Shown here piece by piece: positions 16,085 through 24,963 of a stretch of 64,000 nucleotides of DNA. Where the stretch lies: positions 1 through 64,000 of the forward strand of contig NZ_CABGGS010000046.1 of the NCBI RefSeq assembly GCF_902158555.1, written 5' to 3'. Under the pieces are notes generated by a model. It was not told where the DNA came from, searched no databases, and saw only the letters and a list, made by a program, of their open reading frames with translations. How positions within the stretch are numbered: the stretch's first letter is position 1; every line of letters begins with the position of its first letter. The stretch comes from Klebsiella spallanzanii (GTDB lineage Bacteria > Pseudomonadota > Gammaproteobacteria > Enterobacterales > Enterobacteriaceae). The position numbers and the translations under genes were made by a program.

Positions 16085-17326
16085 ATGATGAAAGCGCATC
16101 ACTCTCACAGCTATCCGTTACTCAGTGCATTACTGTTTTTCTTTTTCGTAACCTGGTCCTCTTCCGGTTCGCTGCTTTCTATTTGGCTGCACCAGGAAGT
16201 AGGTTTGAAAGCGGGGGACACCGGCATTATTTACGCGGTGCTTTCCGTCTCCGCGCTGTTTGCCCAGGTTTGCTATGGCTTTATCCAGGACAAACTAGGG
16301 CTGCGTAAAAATTTGCTCTGGTACATCACCGTACTGCTGATCCTCTCCGGCCCGGCCTATATGCTGTTTGGCTACTTGCTGAAAATTAACGTATTACTCG
16401 GCAGTATTTTCGGTGGAATTTATATCGGCTTAACCTTCAACGGCGGTATCGGCGTACTGGAGTCCTACACCGAGCGCGTGGCGCGCCAGAGCCAGTTTGA
16501 ATTCGGCAGGGCGCGGATGTGGGGATCGCTGGGTTGGGCTGTGGCGACGTTCTTCGCCGGTTTGTTGTTTAACATTAACCCGCACTTAAACTTCGCGGTG
16601 GCCAGCTGCTCCGGACTGGTCTTTTTTATGCTACTGGCGCGGCTGCGGGTCTCTTCCGCGCCGCATGCCATGCAGGAAGCGGTATCGGGCGGTAAAGTCA
16701 CGCTGGAGGATGCTCTGCGTCTGCTGACCCTGCCGCGCTTTTGGGCGCTGGTTTTCTTCGTCATCGGCACCTGTATCTATGGCGTTTACGACCAGCAATT
16801 CCCGGTCTACTTCTCTTCCCAGTTCCCGACCTTGCAGGAAGGCAACGAGATGTACGGCTACCTGAACTCGTTCCAGGTGTTTCTTGAAGCCGCCGGTATG
16901 TTCTGCGCGCCGTGGCTGGTTAACCGCGTCGGCGCGAAAAACGGCCTGATCTTCGCCGGGATGGTGATGGCGATGCGTATGGTCGCTTCCGGGCTGGTGG
17001 AAGGGCCGCTGCTCATCTCTATTACCAAACTGCTGCATGCGGTTGAACTGCCGGTATTGCTGGTCTCTATCTTTAAATACAACAGCTTAAACTTCGACAA
17101 GCGTCTTTCGTCCACGCTGTACCTGGTTGGCTTTGCCTGCACCAGCTCGGTTATCGCTACGGTGCTGTCGCCGCTGGCGGGCTACAGCTATGAGAAGTAT
17201 GGCTTCGCCCAGTCCTATCTGATTATGGGGCTACTGGTTTTCTGTACCACCTTTATCTCTATCTTCTTGTTGCGTTCCAGTAAGTCCTCTTCGGACCCGC
17301 TGGTGCCGCAAACTTCCGCTATCTGA
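16085..17326 (+). CDS. cscB: CscB-like sucrose:H+ symporter
   Basis: 413-residue, 12-TM permease of the oligosaccharide:H+ symporter family (LacY, RafB, CscB). The motif QDKLGLRKNLLW after TM2 and the segments ARMWGSLGWAVATFFAG, YDQQFPVYF, YGYLNSFQV, LLHAVELP and NFDKRLSST are typical; several match CscB more closely than RafB or LacY. It imports sucrose unmodified, unlike the ScrA PTS route. Two adjacent ATGs are possible (16085, 16088). It forms an operon with the invertase gene 12 bases downstream. Confidence 0.9.
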   Translation: MMKAHHSHSYPLLSALLFFFFVTWSSSGSLLSIWLHQEVGLKAGDTGIIYAVLSVSALFAQVCYGFIQDKLGLRKNLLWYITVLLILSGPAYMLFGYLLKINVLLGSIFGGIYIGLTFNGGIGVLESYTERVARQSQFEFGRARMWGSLGWAVATFFAGLLFNINPHLNFAVASCSGLVFFMLLARLRVSSAPHAMQEAVSGGKVTLEDALRLLTLPRFWALVFFVIGTCIYGVYDQQFPVYFSSQFPTLQEGNEMYGYLNSFQVFLEAAGMFCAPWLVNRVGAKNGLIFAGMVMAMRMVASGLVEGPLLISITKLLHAVELPVLLVSIFKYNSLNFDKRLSSTLYLVGFACTSSVIATVLSPLAGYSYEKYGFAQSYLIMGLLVFCTTFISIFLLRSSKSSSDPLVPQTSAI

Positions 17327-17338
17327 ATCAAAAGAGTA

Positions 17339-18778
17339 ATGAATATGACGTATTCAATTTCCCGGGCTGAGCAAGAACTGCAAGCTAAACATGAAGAGCT
17401 GAACCTGCGCTGGTATCCACGCTATCACCTGGCCGCTCGCGCGGGCTGGATCAACGACCCGAATGGTCTGGTGTGGTTTGACGGCTGGTATCACGCGTTT
17501 TATCAACATCACCCGTACTCAACCCAGTGGGGGCCGATGCACTGGGGGCATGCGCGCAGTAAAGATCTGGTGCATTGGGAACACCTGCCGGTAGCGCTGG
17601 CCCCAGAAGGGCCCGAGGATAAAGACGGCTGCTTCTCCGGTTCCGCGGTGGTGGATGGTGATACGCTGGCGCTGATTTACACCGGGCATAAATTCCACGG
17701 CGATCCCAGCGACGAAGCCAACCTTTACCAGGTGCAGTGTCTGGCAACCAGCCGCGACGGCATTCATTTTGAGCGCCAGGGGATCGTCGTGGACACTCCG
17801 CCGGGTATGCACCATTTCCGCGACCCGAAAGTGTGGCGAGAAGGGGATTGCTGGTACATGATCGTCGGCGCTCGCGATGGCGATACCGGTCAGGTTCGGC
17901 TGTATCGTTCAAGCGACCTGCGCCAGTGGCAGGATGCGGGCGTTCTTGATGAGGCGGAAAAAGAGATGGGCTACATGTGGGAATGCCCGGACTTCTTCGC
18001 CCTCAACGGTAAGCATGTTCTGATGTTCTCTCCGCAGGGGCTGGCGGCAAAAGGCTATCAGAATCGTAACCTGTTCCAGAGTGGCTATCTGCTCGGCGAC
18101 TGGCGACCGGGGCAGGCGTTTGTGCGCGAGGGGGCGTTTGTTGAAATGGATCACGGGCACGATTTTTATGCCCCGCAGAGCTTTCTCACCCCTGATGGCC
18201 GCCGCATCGTCATTGGCTGGCTGGATATGTGGGAATCGCCACAGCCGGAGCAGCGGGATGGCTGGTCAGGTATGCTTTCGCTACCGCGCGAGTTGAGCCT
18301 GAGCGAGGATAACCGCCTGCAGATGCGTCCGGCTAAAGAGGTGGAGAGCATGCGCGGCGCCTGGTTCCCGTGGCCGGTGACGACCCTGAAAAACCAGCAG
18401 ACCACGATGGTGGAAAACTGCGAGGCGATGGAAGTGATCCTGCACTGGGATTGCGCCAGCAGCAGCGCCGAGCAGTATGGTATGAGCTTTGGCGATGGTC
18501 TGCGTGTATACGTGGATGCGCAGATGCAGCGCCTGGTGCTGGAGCGTCATTATCCGCAGTATGGCCTGTGCGGCACCCGCAGCGTTCCGTTGACTACCGA
18601 GGCAGACCTGAAACTAAGGGTATTCTTCGATAGCTCTTCCGTAGAAGTGTTTGTTAATGATGGCGAGGCTTGCCTCAGCAGCCGTATATATCCGGATGCA
18701 GACAATCGTGAATTATCTTTATTTGCCTGGAGCGGTTCGGCGTTTTTAACTGAAGCAGGAGCCTGGCAGCTAGAATAA
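17339..18778 (+). CDS. cscA: CscA-like sucrose hydrolase (invertase, GH32)
   Basis: 479-residue cytoplasmic GH32 enzyme that splits sucrose into glucose and fructose. Catalytic residues are clear: nucleophile D40 (WINDPNG), transition-state stabiliser D162 (FRDPKVW) and acid/base E215 (WECPDFF). A C-terminal beta-sandwich follows (about 340-479, with SSVEVFVNDGEA). It lies 12 bases after cscB. The start could also be the ATG at 17345; spacing to AAGAG slightly favours the latter. No fructokinase gene (cscK) accompanies it, so fructose must be phosphorylated by an enzyme encoded elsewhere. Confidence 0.92.
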   Translation: MNMTYSISRAEQELQAKHEELNLRWYPRYHLAARAGWINDPNGLVWFDGWYHAFYQHHPYSTQWGPMHWGHARSKDLVHWEHLPVALAPEGPEDKDGCFSGSAVVDGDTLALIYTGHKFHGDPSDEANLYQVQCLATSRDGIHFERQGIVVDTPPGMHHFRDPKVWREGDCWYMIVGARDGDTGQVRLYRSSDLRQWQDAGVLDEAEKEMGYMWECPDFFALNGKHVLMFSPQGLAAKGYQNRNLFQSGYLLGDWRPGQAFVREGAFVEMDHGHDFYAPQSFLTPDGRRIVIGWLDMWESPQPEQRDGWSGMLSLPRELSLSEDNRLQMRPAKEVESMRGAWFPWPVTTLKNQQTTMVENCEAMEVILHWDCASSSAEQYGMSFGDGLRVYVDAQMQRLVLERHYPQYGLCGTRSVPLTTEADLKLRVFFDSSSVEVFVNDGEACLSSRIYPDADNRELSLFAWSGSAFLTEAGAWQLE

Positions 18779-18797
18779 TCATTCTTTTATTGTTGTT

Positions 18798-18829
18798 AAT
18801 AACCCGTCCTTGACGATGGGCGGGTTATT
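18798..18829 (+). terminator. Hairpin between invertase and porin genes
   Basis: Perfect 9-bp stem AATAACCCG / CGGGTTATT, loop of 14, without a T tract. It may attenuate rather than end transcription into the porin gene. Confidence 0.5.
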
Positions 18830-18891
18830 ATTGTCATCATCGTCGCGTTTTGCCTATAAATAAAAACTTAATTTAATAAAAGGGTTTGCCG

Positions 18892-20235
18892 ATGAATAAA
18901 ATCTGGGTCGGGTGTTTTCTGACGTCTTTATTTACCCCTCTGGCTAATGCGCAGTCGTCGTTATCCCTTGAGGAACGGCTGGCGCAAATGGAACAACGGC
19001 TAAAGGCGACCGAACAGCGGGCGGCCAGCGCGGAGGCGGAAATCCGTGCGCTGAAAGGCCAGGAGGCGCCAGCGGCGATGGTCAATGCCGCACCAGCCAA
19101 ACCCACTTTGCAGCTTAATGATTATGGCGAATTAAAATTCTATGGCGACGTTGAGTTTAATATGGATGGAGCCAGCCGAACCGGTAGCTTAACGTCAGTG
19201 AAAACCAGCGCCAATAAAAACTGGGCGCCGGGAGATAAAGAACGCTGGGATATTAACGGGCGTATTCTTTTGGGTTTTGATGGCATGCGTAAAGGCGCTA
19301 ACGGTAAGTATGCTGGGTTTAGCGTCCAGCCGCTGGCAGATATGAATGGTAAAATGAATCTTGATGACGCGGCATTTTTCTTCGGTCAGGAGGATGACTG
19401 GAAAATTAAAATTGGCCGCTTTGAAGCTTACGATATGTTCCCGCTTAATCAGGATACCTTTATTGAGTATTCCGGCAACACCGCCAACGATCTGTATAGC
19501 GACGGCTACGGCTATATTTACATGATGAAAGAAGGGCGCGGGCGCAGCAGCAGCGGCGGCAACTTCCTGCTCAGTAAAAACCTTGATAACTGGTATTTTG
19601 AGGTCAATACGCTGGTGGAGGACGGCAGTTCGCTGTTTGTGGATCAGAGCTATCACGGCAACGCGCTGGATAACCGTAAAAACGTGGTTTACGTGCGCCC
19701 TGTCGCGGCCTGGCAATCTGGTCCATGGTCGGTGGCTGCGGCGATGGAGAGCAACCTTGTGAATAACGCCTACGGTTATCAGAACCAGTATGGTCGCTGG
19801 GTCGATCAGTCCAGTCGTACCGGATATGGTATGACGATGAGCTGGAATACGCTGAAAACCGATGCCGAAAACGGGGCGGTGGTGAATGTGAGTACTGCGT
19901 ATCTGGATGCGGCGGATGAAAAAGATTTCAGCGCCGGGATCAATGCGTTATGGCACCGCGTAGAGCTGGGCTATATCTATGCACATAATAAAATCGACCA
20001 GTTTAATATGTCCGGTGTGAGCGCAGAGTGTGATGGCGATTGCGCGATTCTGGCTCCAGGACGCTACGACATCCATACCATTCATACTTCGTGGCAACTG
20101 CCGAATATTATGGATATGCCGAACTTTAATATTTATCTCGGAGCCTATGCGTCGTGGCTGGATTCGTCAGCAGCGAAAACCGGCAATACCGACGAGCGCT
20201 ACGGCGCGCGGGTGCGGTTTAAATATTTCTTCTGA
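18892..20235 (+). CDS. Carbohydrate-selective outer-membrane porin of the sucrose locus
   Basis: 447 residues from the ATG at 18892 (AGGG upstream). A signal peptide (MNKIWVGCFLTSLFTPLANA) is followed by an Ala/Glu-rich coiled coil (about 23-58, LEERLAQMEQRLKATEQRAA), then a beta-barrel that ends in RVRFKYFF, the outer-membrane terminal signature. A periplasmic coiled coil before the barrel is known from ScrY and RafY; the barrel looks closer to the RafY type than to maltoporin/ScrY. Position behind cscBA implies a channel for sucrose or related oligosaccharides. A cysteine pair near residues 380-385 (ECDGDC) may tie an extracellular loop. Confidence 0.85.
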   Translation: MNKIWVGCFLTSLFTPLANAQSSLSLEERLAQMEQRLKATEQRAASAEAEIRALKGQEAPAAMVNAAPAKPTLQLNDYGELKFYGDVEFNMDGASRTGSLTSVKTSANKNWAPGDKERWDINGRILLGFDGMRKGANGKYAGFSVQPLADMNGKMNLDDAAFFFGQEDDWKIKIGRFEAYDMFPLNQDTFIEYSGNTANDLYSDGYGYIYMMKEGRGRSSSGGNFLLSKNLDNWYFEVNTLVEDGSSLFVDQSYHGNALDNRKNVVYVRPVAAWQSGPWSVAAAMESNLVNNAYGYQNQYGRWVDQSSRTGYGMTMSWNTLKTDAENGAVVNVSTAYLDAADEKDFSAGINALWHRVELGYIYAHNKIDQFNMSGVSAECDGDCAILAPGRYDIHTIHTSWQLPNIMDMPNFNIYLGAYASWLDSSAAKTGNTDERYGARVRFKYFF

Positions 20236-20243
20236 CCGGTTTT

Positions 20244-20393
20244 CCCGGGTTGCGGCGTAACGCCTTACCGGGCTACCCCATCACCAGCTTGCGGTGGACC
20301 CGTAGCCCGGGCAGGCGCTTTGCGCCGCCCCCGGATCAGAATGCAGAGTAGCTGAATGTCACGGAGGCGATGCTGCGCATCTGTCCGGGCTAC
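20244..20393. repeat. Cluster of three REP units
   Basis: Three REP-type palindromes at about 20244-20276, 20302-20334 and 20362-20393, in alternating orientation, between the 3' ends of the porin gene and the second ogl. They share GTAGCCCGG/CCGGGCTAC ends with the other REP units in the window. Confidence 0.85.
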
Positions 20394-20423
20394 CGGCCCA
20401 CCGCCGGGGGCGTTACCGAGCGA

Positions 20424-21551
20424 CTACACCTCCGCCAGATACAGCGCGGGCATGCCTTCTTTATCGGAGGTAAACAGCACCCAACGGTTATCCGGTGAAA
20501 AAGATGGATGCGGATGCGTGACCTGGCGATCGCCATCGATCACTTTCCACGTCGAGTCGTGGCGGCACACGGCGGTCTGTTTATCGGCGGCAATATCAAA
20601 CACCCAGATAAACGGATCGTTCAGGCTAATGTCGCCGGTGTTATGCGGCGCGCCGTCGCCGACGACCAGAGAACCGTCGTGGTTGCTCATCAGGTGTGAA
20701 CACGGGGGAATTGCCATCAGCTGGCGATTTTTCAGCGTTGCCGGGTCGGCGCTATACAGATAACGATGCGGATCGTTTTCCTGATGCGCGACATAATAAA
20801 GCGCGGAGCCGTCCGGCACCCAGAACTCGTGCGTAAAGCTCTCTCCCGGCTGGTGCTGGCGAACCTTGCGCATATGGCTGCCGTCTGCGTTGATAAGCCA
20901 CATTCTGGCATCGATAGCATCGCGCGGGCCTTCGTGGCAAAACGCAACGGTGTTGTTATCAAACGGGCGGTAAATCGGATGCCCAAGCCAGCGTTTTTCC
21001 TGCAATACCACCCGCTGTTCACCGCTGCGCAGGTCGATATTAATTAGCCGACATTCCGGCTCGGTGAAGTAAAAGGCGCGGAACTTGCCCCAGTCGGTCA
21101 GCGGCTGCCAGTCGCTTTTTTTAATTTCAATTCCCACCAGTTGGCTGCAATCGCTATTGGCAACCCAGGTACCGTAAGCCACCCATTGGTCATCGACCTG
21201 ATAAACGACCTGTTCCTCCAGCGTCGCCAAATCTACGCGGCGCAGCTGCTGGTTGTTTTTCACATACCACAGCGTCTGGTCATCGTCAGAAAGGAAACCG
21301 CCAAAGGTATTATCGCCCGGCCCGTCGGTGAGCTGGGTGGCCTGCTGCGCGGCGATATCGAGCAAATAGTAGTTCCAGTGGCCCTCAAACGCGCCGCCGA
21401 AAATAAGTTTGCTGCCATCCCGGGTAAAGCATTTTTGATAGAAGTAGTTACGGTGGCAGATAACATGCGGTGGCGTCATCCGGATCACCTGGTGACCGGT
21501 TTCGCTGTCTTGCGTATGCAGAAAGCTCAGCGGGATGATTTTGCCTTTCAT
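20424..21551 (-). CDS. Second oligogalacturonate lyase (PL22)
   Basis: 375-residue paralogue of Ogl at 10558-11733. All key residues are kept: R216, H241, H286, Q343, H346 and H348, so it should be active on oligogalacturonates. AAGGAG precedes the ATG. It is the last gene after togMNAB on the minus strand, but a strong intrinsic terminator at 21567-21599 separates it from togB, so it is either expressed at a low read-through level or from its own promoter. The C-terminus is about 15 residues shorter than Ogl 1. It may differ in chain-length preference; that is conjecture. Confidence 0.92.
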   Translation of the reverse strand: MKGKIIPLSFLHTQDSETGHQVIRMTPPHVICHRNYFYQKCFTRDGSKLIFGGAFEGHWNYYLLDIAAQQATQLTDGPGDNTFGGFLSDDDQTLWYVKNNQQLRRVDLATLEEQVVYQVDDQWVAYGTWVANSDCSQLVGIEIKKSDWQPLTDWGKFRAFYFTEPECRLINIDLRSGEQRVVLQEKRWLGHPIYRPFDNNTVAFCHEGPRDAIDARMWLINADGSHMRKVRQHQPGESFTHEFWVPDGSALYYVAHQENDPHRYLYSADPATLKNRQLMAIPPCSHLMSNHDGSLVVGDGAPHNTGDISLNDPFIWVFDIAADKQTAVCRHDSTWKVIDGDRQVTHPHPSFSPDNRWVLFTSDKEGMPALYLAEV

Positions 21552-21566
21552 TCTTCACTCCTTGCT

Positions 21567-21599
21567 AAAAAAATACCCCGCAGCCGGAGCTGCGGGGTA
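21567..21599 (-). terminator. Intrinsic terminator between togB and the second ogl
   Basis: On the minus strand, TACCCCGCAG and CTGCGGGGTA form a perfect 10-bp stem with a 6-base loop, followed by TTTTTTT. It sits 18 bases after the togB stop. Confidence 0.9.
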
Positions 21600-21617
21600 G
21601 GTATTGATAACGAGCAG

Positions 21618-22904
21618 TTAGCGCATCGCGCGGCGCAGGATACGGTCAGACTGACGCTGGAAGTCAATTGCCGTCTCTTCTACGGTTTTCTGTCCGTAAT
21701 CGATGTACTGCAGAGAAGTGCCGAACTGGGCGACGATCTGCGGGTCATCAAAGTATGGCGACACGGAGAGTTTTGCCGGCAGGGACTGGGCCAGACGCAG
21801 GCCGGATACCGCCGGATCGTCTTCTTTGATCGCGCCGTTTTCGGTCAGATATTGCACCGCCACTTTGCTCAGCGGCACGCCGCGCTCCAGGCCCAGCGTC
21901 TCAACCCCTTCTTTGCTGTTCAGCAGGAAGTTGATGACCTTCGCCGCCGCTTCCGGGTTTTTAGTGGATTTACCAATGGAGAGCATCTGCGCAGGTTTAA
22001 AGAACAGACCCGCATCGGTAGCGCCCGGCAGCATCGGATAGCTGCCCAGATCCAGCTTCGCTGGCGGCTTCAGGTTGTCGGAGTATTTGTTAATGGTAGA
22101 GTTCCACATATAGGTCCCCGCCCACTCGCCCTGAATCCACGGCTTCATTTCGTACATGTTGCTCTTACCAAATGATGCATAGTATTTGGTGTCCGGCATT
22201 ACGTGGCTGTCGATCAGCTTTTTATACATCTGGAAGAACTCAACCCACTGCTCTTTGCTGTAGGAGAACTTCTTGGTTTTTTCGTCGATAGCCGGCTGGT
22301 TGTACTTCTGAATCATATATGAATTCAGCAGCGCCAGGGTGTCCTGGTGCTCCAGCACCACCGGGTAATACTGTTTACCCAGCTTGCTCTCGAAGGTTTT
22401 ACCCGCCGCCATCAGCTCGTCCCAGGTTTTCGGGTACTCAACGCCTGCTTTTTTCCAGGTTTCATCGTTGAAGTAGAACACGCGCGCGGTGACGGAAATG
22501 GGAATACCGTTAAGCTTGCCGTCCACCGTGGTGGTTTGCAGCTCTTTGGCATCAAACTGGCTCAGGTCGATAACGTCCTTCATTTTGTTCAGATCGTAGA
22601 AGCCTTCGCCATTTTTCGAGAAGATCGGCAGCCAGTTCCAGTTGGTCTGCATCACGTCCGGCTCGGTGCCGCCTGCGATTTGTGTGGTCAGGCGTGAAAG
22701 GTGACCGTCCCAGCCGGTATATTCCGCTTTCACGTTAATATCCGGGTTTTGCTTATGGAACTCTTCCAGCGCCTTCAGGGTTACCTGGTGGCGGCCGTTG
22801 CCGCCCCACCATGACATACGCAGGTCGACATCCTTCGCCATTGACGGTAACGCGGTAAGGCCCAGAGTTGCGGAGATTGCGGCGCTTAAAAGCACTTTTT
22901 TCAT
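21618..22904 (-). CDS. togB: TogB, periplasmic oligogalacturonide-binding protein
   Basis: 428-residue extracellular solute-binding protein (family 1, maltose-binding-protein type) with a cleavable signal peptide MKKVLLSAAISATLGLTALPSMA. The start at 22904 is chosen over a longer frame because of this signal and a TGGAG eight bases upstream. It delivers oligogalacturonides to the TogMN permease. It belongs to the operon togM-togN-togA-togB, with 16 bases between togA and togB. The substrate is inferred from pairing with ogl, kdgF and KdgR boxes and from likeness to the Dickeya Tog system. Confidence 0.88.
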   Translation of the reverse strand: MKKVLLSAAISATLGLTALPSMAKDVDLRMSWWGGNGRHQVTLKALEEFHKQNPDINVKAEYTGWDGHLSRLTTQIAGGTEPDVMQTNWNWLPIFSKNGEGFYDLNKMKDVIDLSQFDAKELQTTTVDGKLNGIPISVTARVFYFNDETWKKAGVEYPKTWDELMAAGKTFESKLGKQYYPVVLEHQDTLALLNSYMIQKYNQPAIDEKTKKFSYSKEQWVEFFQMYKKLIDSHVMPDTKYYASFGKSNMYEMKPWIQGEWAGTYMWNSTINKYSDNLKPPAKLDLGSYPMLPGATDAGLFFKPAQMLSIGKSTKNPEAAAKVINFLLNSKEGVETLGLERGVPLSKVAVQYLTENGAIKEDDPAVSGLRLAQSLPAKLSVSPYFDDPQIVAQFGTSLQYIDYGQKTVEETAIDFQRQSDRILRRAMR

Positions 22905-22920
22905 TTTAATACTCCAGTGT

Positions 22921-24048
22921 TCACAGAGAGATGTTCTGTTCAGTTTTGGCGTCAAAGATATGACACTTGTTGAGATCGAATTTGAAATGCACCTTGCGAT
23001 GAAGCCCTTTCTCAATCATGGGTTTCGCTTCATCTGACGGAACGCGGGCAGTCAGTTCATAATCGGCGACCTTCAGGTAGACGAAGAATTCATGTCCCAT
23101 GTTTTCCACGCGTACCATTTCGCCGGTACATGAACCTTCAGCAAAAGGTTCATCGGAGATAGAGACGAACTCCGGACGCACGCCAAAGAACACCTGCTGG
23201 TTCTTATGGGTATCGACCTTACTTTGCAGCTTATCGTTGAGCGGTAGCAGCCCATCGCCAACGGTCAGGTGCAGGCGGCCCGCTTGCTCAACCAGCTGGC
23301 TGGGACGAATATTCATCTCCGGTGCGCCGATAAAGCCGGCCACAAACATATTTTTCGGCTTGTGATAGAGGTTGTCCGGAGTATCAACCTGCATGATATG
23401 GCCCAGCTTCATCACGCAAATGCGGTCGCCCATGGTCATCGCTTCGGTCTGATCGTGGGTAACGTAAACGGTGGTCGCCGGTTTGCCGGATTTCTTCAGC
23501 TGCTTGTGCAGATCCGAAATACGGATACGCATTGAGGCGCGCAGCTTGGCGTCAAGGTTAGAGAGCGGTTCATCGAACAGGAACACGTCCGGTTTCTTCA
23601 CAATCGCGCGGCCAACCGCCACGCGCTGCGCCTGGCCGCCGGAAAGCTGGCGCGGCAGACGGTCCAGCAGCTCTTCCAGTTCGAGGATTTTTGCCGCTTC
23701 GTTCACCTGGGCTTCAATCTGATCTTTTGGCAGCTTGCTCAGCTTGAGACCGAAGGCGAGGTTTTCGCGCACCGTCATATGCGGATAGAGCGCGTAGTTC
23801 TGGAATACCATCGCGATACCGCGCGCTTTTGGCGCGAGATTATTCACGATTTTCTCCCCGATACGCACTTCGCCGCCGCTGATGGTTTCCAGACCGGCCA
23901 GCATACGCAGGGTAGTGGATTTAGCGCAGCCCGATGGTCCAACGATGACCATAAACTCGCCGTCAGCGATTTTCAGATCGATACCATGTACCGCTTTGAA
24001 GCCGTTGGAGTAGACCTTTTCCAGTTTGTTGAAAATAACTTCAGCCAT
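22921..24048 (-). CDS. togA: TogA, ABC-transporter ATPase for oligogalacturonides
   Basis: 375-residue MalK/UgpC-type ATPase. Walker A GPSGCAKST (residues 38-46; Ala replaces the usual Gly before Lys), Q-loop QNYALYPHM, signature LSGGQAQRV, Walker B VFLFDEPLSNLDAK, H-loop VTHDQTEA. The C-terminal 130 residues form the OB-fold regulatory domain of carbohydrate ABC ATPases. It energises TogMN. Twelve bases separate it from togN. Confidence 0.9.
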   Translation of the reverse strand: MAEVIFNKLEKVYSNGFKAVHGIDLKIADGEFMVIVGPSGCAKSTTLRMLAGLETISGGEVRIGEKIVNNLAPKARGIAMVFQNYALYPHMTVRENLAFGLKLSKLPKDQIEAQVNEAAKILELEELLDRLPRQLSGGQAQRVAVGRAIVKKPDVFLFDEPLSNLDAKLRASMRIRISDLHKQLKKSGKPATTVYVTHDQTEAMTMGDRICVMKLGHIMQVDTPDNLYHKPKNMFVAGFIGAPEMNIRPSQLVEQAGRLHLTVGDGLLPLNDKLQSKVDTHKNQQVFFGVRPEFVSISDEPFAEGSCTGEMVRVENMGHEFFVYLKVADYELTARVPSDEAKPMIEKGLHRKVHFKFDLNKCHIFDAKTEQNISL

Positions 24049-24060
24049 GATATTTCCCTC

Positions 24061-24963
24061 TTAACCTTTAATTCCGCTGCTGGTAACGCCCTGTACAAAG
24101 TAGCGTTGTGCCAGGAAGAACACGATGATGGACGGCAGAATGGAGATGCTCGCCATTGCCAGAATTTCGTTCCACGGAGCGCCTTCCGTGACGTCGATGG
24201 ACATTTTCAGCGCCAGCGCGATCGGATACTTATCAACGCTGTAGACGTAAATCAGCGGGCCGATAAAGTCGTTCATGGACCACATAAACTGGAACAGCGC
24301 CACCGAGATAATCGCCGGTTTCAGAATCGGTACGACGACGTACCACAGCACCTGAATGGAGTTACAGCCGTCAATCTGCGCCGCTTCTTCCATATCGCGC
24401 GGAACGCCGCGCAGGAACTGAATCAGCATAAAGACGAAGAACCCTTGAGTGGCGAAGGCCAGCGGCAGGTACAGCGGCAGATAGCTGTTCAGCATGCCCA
24501 TTTCACGGAACATCAGGTACTGCGGTATCAGCAGTACGGTGCTCGGCAGGAGCATGGTGGTGATAAGCGTGGCGAACCAGAACTTCTTCCACGGGATCTC
24601 GAAGCGGGCAAAGCCGTACGCTACGATGGTGGAGGAGATAATGGTCAGCAGCACTTTCGGGATCACATACTTGAAGGTATTCAGCATGTAGTGACCGAAG
24701 TTGTACTCGGTACCGGTTTTCCAGCCGTTGATAAAGCCGTCCCAGGTCGCGTGGGCAGGCCACAGGCTCAGGGTGGTGAAGATCTCGTGGTTCGGTTTGA
24801 ACGACGCCGAGAACATCCAGACCAGCGGGTAGAGCATCAGCAGGCCGACGAACAGCAGGATCACATAGCGAATCGAGCGGCTAATTTTTTCACGACGCAG
24901 AGTCCGCGCGACTTCACGTTCGGCGATGTCCCTTGCTTCAGAGATTTGTTGGATATCAGCCAT
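24061..24963 (-). CDS. togN: TogN, ABC-transporter permease
   Basis: 300-residue MalG-type inner-membrane permease with six hydrophobic segments and the EAA loop (EEAAQIDGCNSIQVLWYVVVP) that docks onto TogA. The start at 24963 (MADIQQISEA) has GGGAGG upstream and overlaps the togM stop by 8 bases, showing translational coupling. A longer frame to 25029 lies inside togM and is rejected. Confidence 0.9.
   Translation of the reverse strand: MADIQQISEARDIAEREVARTLRREKISRSIRYVILLFVGLLMLYPLVWMFSASFKPNHEIFTTLSLWPAHATWDGFINGWKTGTEYNFGHYMLNTFKYVIPKVLLTIISSTIVAYGFARFEIPWKKFWFATLITTMLLPSTVLLIPQYLMFREMGMLNSYLPLYLPLAFATQGFFVFMLIQFLRGVPRDMEEAAQIDGCNSIQVLWYVVVPILKPAIISVALFQFMWSMNDFIGPLIYVYSVDKYPIALALKMSIDVTEGAPWNEILAMASISILPSIIVFFLAQRYFVQGVTSSGIKG

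Noticed and set aside
20720-22180. Long open frames opposite the second ogl and togB
   Set aside because: Shadow frames of strongly supported genes; GC-rich codon third positions explain their length.
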